From assembly GCA_948525355.1 (NCBI GenBank), contig CAOSOP010000036.1:1-9243 (forward strand): a stretch of 9,243 nt of DNA, given 5' to 3'. This DNA is from an uncultured Bacilli bacterium. Its GTDB lineage: Bacteria > Bacillota_I > Bacilli_A > RFN20 > CAG-288. Under the pieces are notes generated by a model. It did not search any database, had not been told where the DNA came from, and saw only the letters and a program-made list of their open reading frames with translations. Shown in pieces: positions 6,673 to 9,243 of this stretch. The stretch's first letter is position 1. Each line of letters opens with the position of its first letter. Made by a program: the position numbers and the translations under genes.

Positions 6673-7944
6673 ATGTTAGATATAAAATATGTACGAGAAA
6701 ATTTAGATGAAGTAATTGAAAGGTTAAATACAAGAAATGGTGATTACTCATACTTAAAAGAGATTCCTTCCTTAGATGAAAAAAGAAGAAAGTTAATAAA
6801 AGAAGGCGATGATCTTAAAGCAAAAAGAAATTCTGATTCTCGCCTAATCGGTGAATATAAAAGACAGAATAAAGACACTTCAGAGTTAATGAAAACTATC
6901 AGTGACAGCAAAGAAAGAATAGCAACAATTGACGCTGAAATAGAAGAAATAGATCTTAAAATAAAAGATATGCTTTTAAAGACGCCGAACCTTCCTGATA
7001 AATCTTTACCCATAGGAAAAGATGACTCATTTAATAAAGAGGTTCGTCGCGTAGGAAAAGTAAGAGAATTTGATTTTACACCTCTTTCTCACTGGGATTT
7101 AGGAACAAAAAAAGATTGCTTTGACTTTGAAAGAGGAGTTAAAGTTGCTGGCCCACGTTTTGTATTCTATAAAGGCGCTTTTGCTCGCTTAGAAAGAGCT
7201 ATAATGATGTTAATGCTTGATACACACACTGAAGAAAATGGATATACTGAAATCCTTCCTCCATACTTAGTAAATAGCGAAAGTATGTATGGAACAGGAC
7301 AACTTCCAAAATTTGCAAAAGATGCTTATTGCACAGTTAATGAGAATATGTGGCTCATCAGTACTGCCGAAATACCAGTTACTAACTATTACCGTGATGA
7401 AATTTTAAGCAATGATATGCTTCCTAAAAAATTTTGTGCCTACTCTTCTTGTTTTAGAGAAGAAGCAGGTAGCGCTGGAAGAGATACAAGAGGAATAATT
7501 AGGCTCCACCAATTCCAAAAAGTAGAACTAGTTAAATTCACTCGTCCTGAAGATTCTTGGGATGAACTTGAAAAACTAACAAACGATGCTGAGAGCATAT
7601 TAAAGAAACTTGAACTTCCATATCGTGTTGTTTGTCTTTCAACCGGTGATGTCGGCTTCTCAAGCGCTAAAACATATGACATTGAAGTTTGGCTACCAAG
7701 CTATAACGCATACAAAGAAATATCTTCTTGTTCTAACTTCTTAGATTTCCAAGCAAGAAGAATGAATATTAGATTTAAAAGAACTGTTGATAGTAAAGCT
7801 GAATTCGTTCATACATTAAATGGATCTGGACTTGCTATTGGAAGAACAGTCGCTGCCGTAATCGAGAATTACCAAAATGCTGATGGAACTATTACTGTTC
7901 CAAAGGCATTACAAAAATACATGGGAACTGATATAATAAAATGA
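6673..7944 (+). CDS. serS: Serine--tRNA ligase
   Basis: SerRS charges tRNA-Ser (and tRNA-Sec where present) with serine via seryl-adenylate. The 423-aa protein starts with the family's usual MLDIKYVRENLDEV. An N-terminal antiparallel coiled coil follows (about residues 28-100, rich in Lys/Glu/Arg), which grips the long variable arm of tRNA-Ser. The class II catalytic core has motif 1 around ERAIMMLMLDTHTEENGYTE, TAEIPVTN for ATP/serine binding, motif 2 FREEAGSAGRDTRGIIRLHQF, and motif 3 NGSGLAIGRTVAAVIENYQ near the C-terminus. Length and motifs are complete, so it should be active. TGA is the stop codon, inside an ATGA overlap with the next gene, which shows that TGA is not read as Trp here. 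serS lies near tadA and the SRP RNA, an association also known from Bacillus subtilis, where serS precedes the tadA-scr-dnaX region. Confidence 0.98.
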   Translation: MLDIKYVRENLDEVIERLNTRNGDYSYLKEIPSLDEKRRKLIKEGDDLKAKRNSDSRLIGEYKRQNKDTSELMKTISDSKERIATIDAEIEEIDLKIKDMLLKTPNLPDKSLPIGKDDSFNKEVRRVGKVREFDFTPLSHWDLGTKKDCFDFERGVKVAGPRFVFYKGAFARLERAIMMLMLDTHTEENGYTEILPPYLVNSESMYGTGQLPKFAKDAYCTVNENMWLISTAEIPVTNYYRDEILSNDMLPKKFCAYSSCFREEAGSAGRDTRGIIRLHQFQKVELVKFTRPEDSWDELEKLTNDAESILKKLELPYRVVCLSTGDVGFSSAKTYDIEVWLPSYNAYKEISSCSNFLDFQARRMNIRFKRTVDSKAEFVHTLNGSGLAIGRTVAAVIENYQNADGTITVPKALQKYMGTDIIK

Positions 7945-8612
7945 CAAACAGGAAGAACATATTTTTAACTGAGTTTTTACCACCTATAATAATTTGCTGT
8001 ATTTCATTAATAATTTATATAACTCTTTTACTTACAAAAGCAGAATTTGCTTCTCCAAGCCAAGTTCTCTTATATATGGGTATTTGTTTAATCCCAATGT
8101 TAATATATGTTGTTTCATTCGGTTACATTAGATTACCACACGCATTAAAAATAGGTTTATATGCCTACTTTACTGCATCAAATCTTATTGCTACAGCATT
8201 CAACCTATACTCATTTATTCCATTCTTTGATACCATACTTCATACTCTATTTGGTTATCTTTGTGGTTATTTAATTATATATATCTATAAGCTAACTAAT
8301 GATTATGATAATATGAGTTTCTTACTTAAAGTACTATCAATCCTACTTATTACAGCAGGAATTGGCGCTTTTTGGGAAATATGCGAATACTCAGTCGATG
8401 TATTAACAAACGCTAATTCTCAGCATGAAATAGAAACAGGATTAATTGATACAATGCAAGATACCTTTTGTAATATATGCGGTGCATTCGTATTCAGTTT
8501 GCACATGGTAATAGATCATTTTGCATTAAAAGATCGTTTCTTTAATTTAACTTCAAAAGCAATGGCACCAATCGGAAAACTATCATATAATTTAAAAAAA
8601 GAAGATAAATGA
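7941..8612 (+). CDS. Polytopic membrane protein, DUF2238/YjdF-like
   Basis: The 223-aa integral membrane protein has about six hydrophobic segments (approximately 13-33, 42-62, 72-92, 98-117, 129-146 and 175-192) and a charged C-terminal tail. Conserved-looking polar residues sit at membrane edges: FFDTILH (95-101, D97 and H101), WEICEYSVD (145-153, E146 and E149) and DTMQDTFCN (170-178, D170, D174 and N178). This pattern resembles the DUF2238 (YjdF) family, whose function I do not know. A clustered Asp/His/Glu set suggests an intramembrane metal or hydrolytic site, but that is inference. The ATG overlaps the serS stop (ATGA) and has no good ribosome site, so translation is probably coupled to serS. 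Its last codons form one arm of the bidirectional terminator shared with tadA. Confidence 0.7.
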   Translation: MTNRKNIFLTEFLPPIIICCISLIIYITLLLTKAEFASPSQVLLYMGICLIPMLIYVVSFGYIRLPHALKIGLYAYFTASNLIATAFNLYSFIPFFDTILHTLFGYLCGYLIIYIYKLTNDYDNMSFLLKVLSILLITAGIGAFWEICEYSVDVLTNANSQHEIETGLIDTMQDTFCNICGAFVFSLHMVIDHFALKDRFFNLTSKAMAPIGKLSYNLKKEDK

Positions 8613-8630
8613 TTATCTTCTTTTTTTAAA
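8591..8630. terminator. Bidirectional terminator embedded in two coding ends
   Basis: A perfect inverted repeat with 18-bp arms (8591-8608 and 8613-8630) and a 4-nt loop (ATGA, 8609-8612) has a GAAGATAA/TTATCTTC core flanked by seven A's and seven T's. It gives a hairpin followed by a U-run on both strands, as needed to stop the membrane gene (plus) and tadA (minus). Both stop codons lie in or beside the loop. The arms encode the charged C-terminal tails of both proteins. The GC content of the stem is low, so efficiency is uncertain. Confidence 0.75.
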
Positions 8631-9035
8631 AAAATCTTTTATTATATTACTAAATCTTAAATCCTCTATATACTCTATAATCACATTATTTTTTTGAGTG
8701 TCGGTATGGAAATAAGAAAAAGCACCTTCATCTAGGTTTCTAGCAAAATATATTATCTTTTTTATATTCGCATTTAGCGCTGCTCCATAACACATTAAGC
8801 AAGGTTCAAGGCTAGTAACAAGTGTACACTTGGATAAATCATAAATATTCTTTAATGCATCATTAATTACAATAATTTCAGCATGATAAAGTGGATTGTT
8901 TTTTATGCATGAATTCTTTGCAATCGAAATTACATTATCATTACTATCCAAAATTAAAGCTGCTACAGGGACATCAGCCAGCAGCGAAGAATTGAGATGG
9001 TTATATAATACATTACTAATATCTTTAATATTCAT
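8613..9035 (-). CDS. tadA: tRNA-specific adenosine deaminase TadA
   Basis: TadA deaminates A34 to inosine in the anticodon of tRNA-Arg(ACG). The 140-aa protein has the zinc deaminase signature: HAE at 51-53 (zinc His and proton-shuttle Glu) and EPCLMC at 77-82 (zinc Cys79 and Cys82). It also has N41 before the active site, where TadA places its conserved Asn, and TSLEPCLMCYGAAL fits TadA better than cytidine or guanine deaminases. It is slightly short (usual 150-165), and the C-terminal helix ends in a basic KKRR encoded by the terminator arm. The ATG is about 15 nt from the 3' end of the SRP RNA on the same strand and has only a weak AAAG-type ribosome site. The message is therefore either a readthrough of the SRP RNA transcript or nearly leaderless from a promoter inside the RNA gene. 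The neighbouring SRP RNA and serS support the tRNA-editing assignment. Confidence 0.88.
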   Translation of the reverse strand: MNIKDISNVLYNHLNSSLLADVPVAALILDSNDNVISIAKNSCIKNNPLYHAEIIVINDALKNIYDLSKCTLVTSLEPCLMCYGAALNANIKKIIYFARNLDEGAFSYFHTDTQKNNVIIEYIEDLRFSNIIKDFFKKRR

Positions 9036-9049
9036 ATCTTTAAATTAAA

Positions 9050-9127
9050 ACCATTGCACCGTTTTCAAATCTTAAGGCTGCTGTCTTCCGACCCTGACCT
9101 GGTTCGAAAAGAAGAACGCGCAATGGC
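9050..9127 (-). ncRNA. ffs: Signal recognition particle RNA, small bacterial type
   Basis: On the minus strand the sequence carries the universal domain IV core: CCAGGTCAGGGTCGGAAGAC followed by AGCAGCC. The GGAA tetraloop is closed by GUC/GAC, and the asymmetric AGG...AGCAG internal loop binds Ffh. The ends pair as CCATTGC (9120-9126) with GCAATGG (9051-9057), giving a single hairpin of about 76-78 nt, like the short SRP RNAs of Bacilli relatives and Mollicutes that lack the Alu domain. The 3' end runs into TTTTAATTT, which could also act as an intrinsic terminator. It forms SRP with Ffh and targets membrane proteins to FtsY/Sec. tadA follows immediately. Confidence 0.95.
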
Positions 9128-9134
9128 ATTAATA

Positions 9135-9162
9135 ATTATAGCATAAATTAAATATAAGTAAA
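9135..9162 (-). promoter_or_regulatory. Extended -10 promoter of the SRP RNA gene
   Basis: On the minus strand a perfect TATAAT (9140-9135) is preceded by TGC, an extended -10 element, and TTTACT (9162-9157) lies 16 bp upstream as the -35. The predicted start at about 9128 coincides with the 5' end of the SRP RNA stem, an independent agreement. A strong promoter is expected for an abundant RNA and may also drive tadA. Confidence 0.85.
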
Positions 9163-9208
9163 CAAAAATATTTGCTTCGCCTTTTTGTGGCTTCACTTCC
9201 GGCCAAAT

Positions 9209-9243
9209 AGAGGGGTATTTTTCGATGTTTTGGAGGTCCATAT
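9209..9243 (+). promoter_or_regulatory. Probable ribosome site of a plus-strand gene starting at or past the window end
   Basis: Two purine-rich sites occur: AGAGGGG (9209-9215), 9 nt before ATG 9225, and GGAGG (9232-9236). If the next base outside the window is G, the second would sit 5 nt before an ATG at 9242. dnaX often follows the SRP RNA in Bacilli, but nothing here identifies the gene. On the minus strand the same bases can be read as the 3' end of a coding frame closed by TGA, so the call is tentative. Confidence 0.3.

Noticed and set aside
7941..7945. Use of TGA as tryptophan (Mycoplasma code)
   Set aside because: serS would run on past its conserved C-terminus; TGA ends two genes and Trp is consistently TGG.
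1..9243. CRISPR array, IS element, tRNA genes or defence island
   Set aside because: No regularly spaced repeats, transposase frames, terminal inverted repeats with target duplications, or tRNA cloverleaf sequences were found.

Overview
This 9.2-kb window is chromosomal housekeeping DNA from an AT-rich, low-GC Gram-positive bacterium. It looks most like an uncultured, genome-reduced lineage of the Bacilli or Mollicutes side; that placement is inference. The evidence is strong AGGAGG-type ribosome sites, very short intergenic gaps, a Bacillota-style gene set (PduL, GpmI, SerRS, a short SRP RNA) and A/T-rich third codon positions. TGA is a true stop: the serS gene ends in TGA inside an ATGA overlap and the next membrane gene also ends in TGA, while Trp is TGG. 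The code is therefore standard, not the Mycoplasma code.

Layout. Positions 21-1223 (minus) hold a degenerate enolase paralogue that keeps the fold but has lost most active-site residues. Divergent from it, across a 158-bp promoter region, is a plus-strand operon: PduL-type phosphotransacylase (1382-1966), a cytosolic zinc-phospholipase-C-like protein (1959-2882), cofactor-independent phosphoglycerate mutase gpmI (2884-4506), an intercistronic hairpin/terminator (4515-4555) and a choline-kinase/APH-like phosphotransferase (4569-5414). A SleB/CwlJ-type cell-wall hydrolase (5415-5831, minus) converges on the kinase with no gap.

Positions 5832-6672 are gene-poor. They contain two decayed, frameshifted reading frames lying back to back around 6116, then AT-rich sequence carrying the serS promoter. 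serS (6673-7944) overlaps by 4 bp a polytopic DUF2238-like membrane protein (7941-8612). A perfect 18-bp-arm inverted repeat (8591-8630) encodes the last residues of this gene and of the convergent tadA (8613-9035, minus) and probably terminates both. The small SRP RNA (about 9050-9127, minus) with a clear extended -10 promoter lies only about 15 nt upstream of tadA. The last 80 bases probably carry the ribosome site of a plus-strand gene beginning just beyond the window.

Themes: central carbon and energy metabolism (GpmI for glycolysis, PduL as the likely housekeeping phosphate acetyltransferase), translation and secretion (SerRS, TadA, SRP RNA) and the envelope (phosphotransferase, wall hydrolase, membrane protein). 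The least ordinary items are the enolase-like pseudoenzyme, the SRP RNA-tadA arrangement, the coding-embedded bidirectional terminator and the frameshifted remnants. I see no defence system, CRISPR array, IS element or prophage, and no clear sign of a wholly new system.
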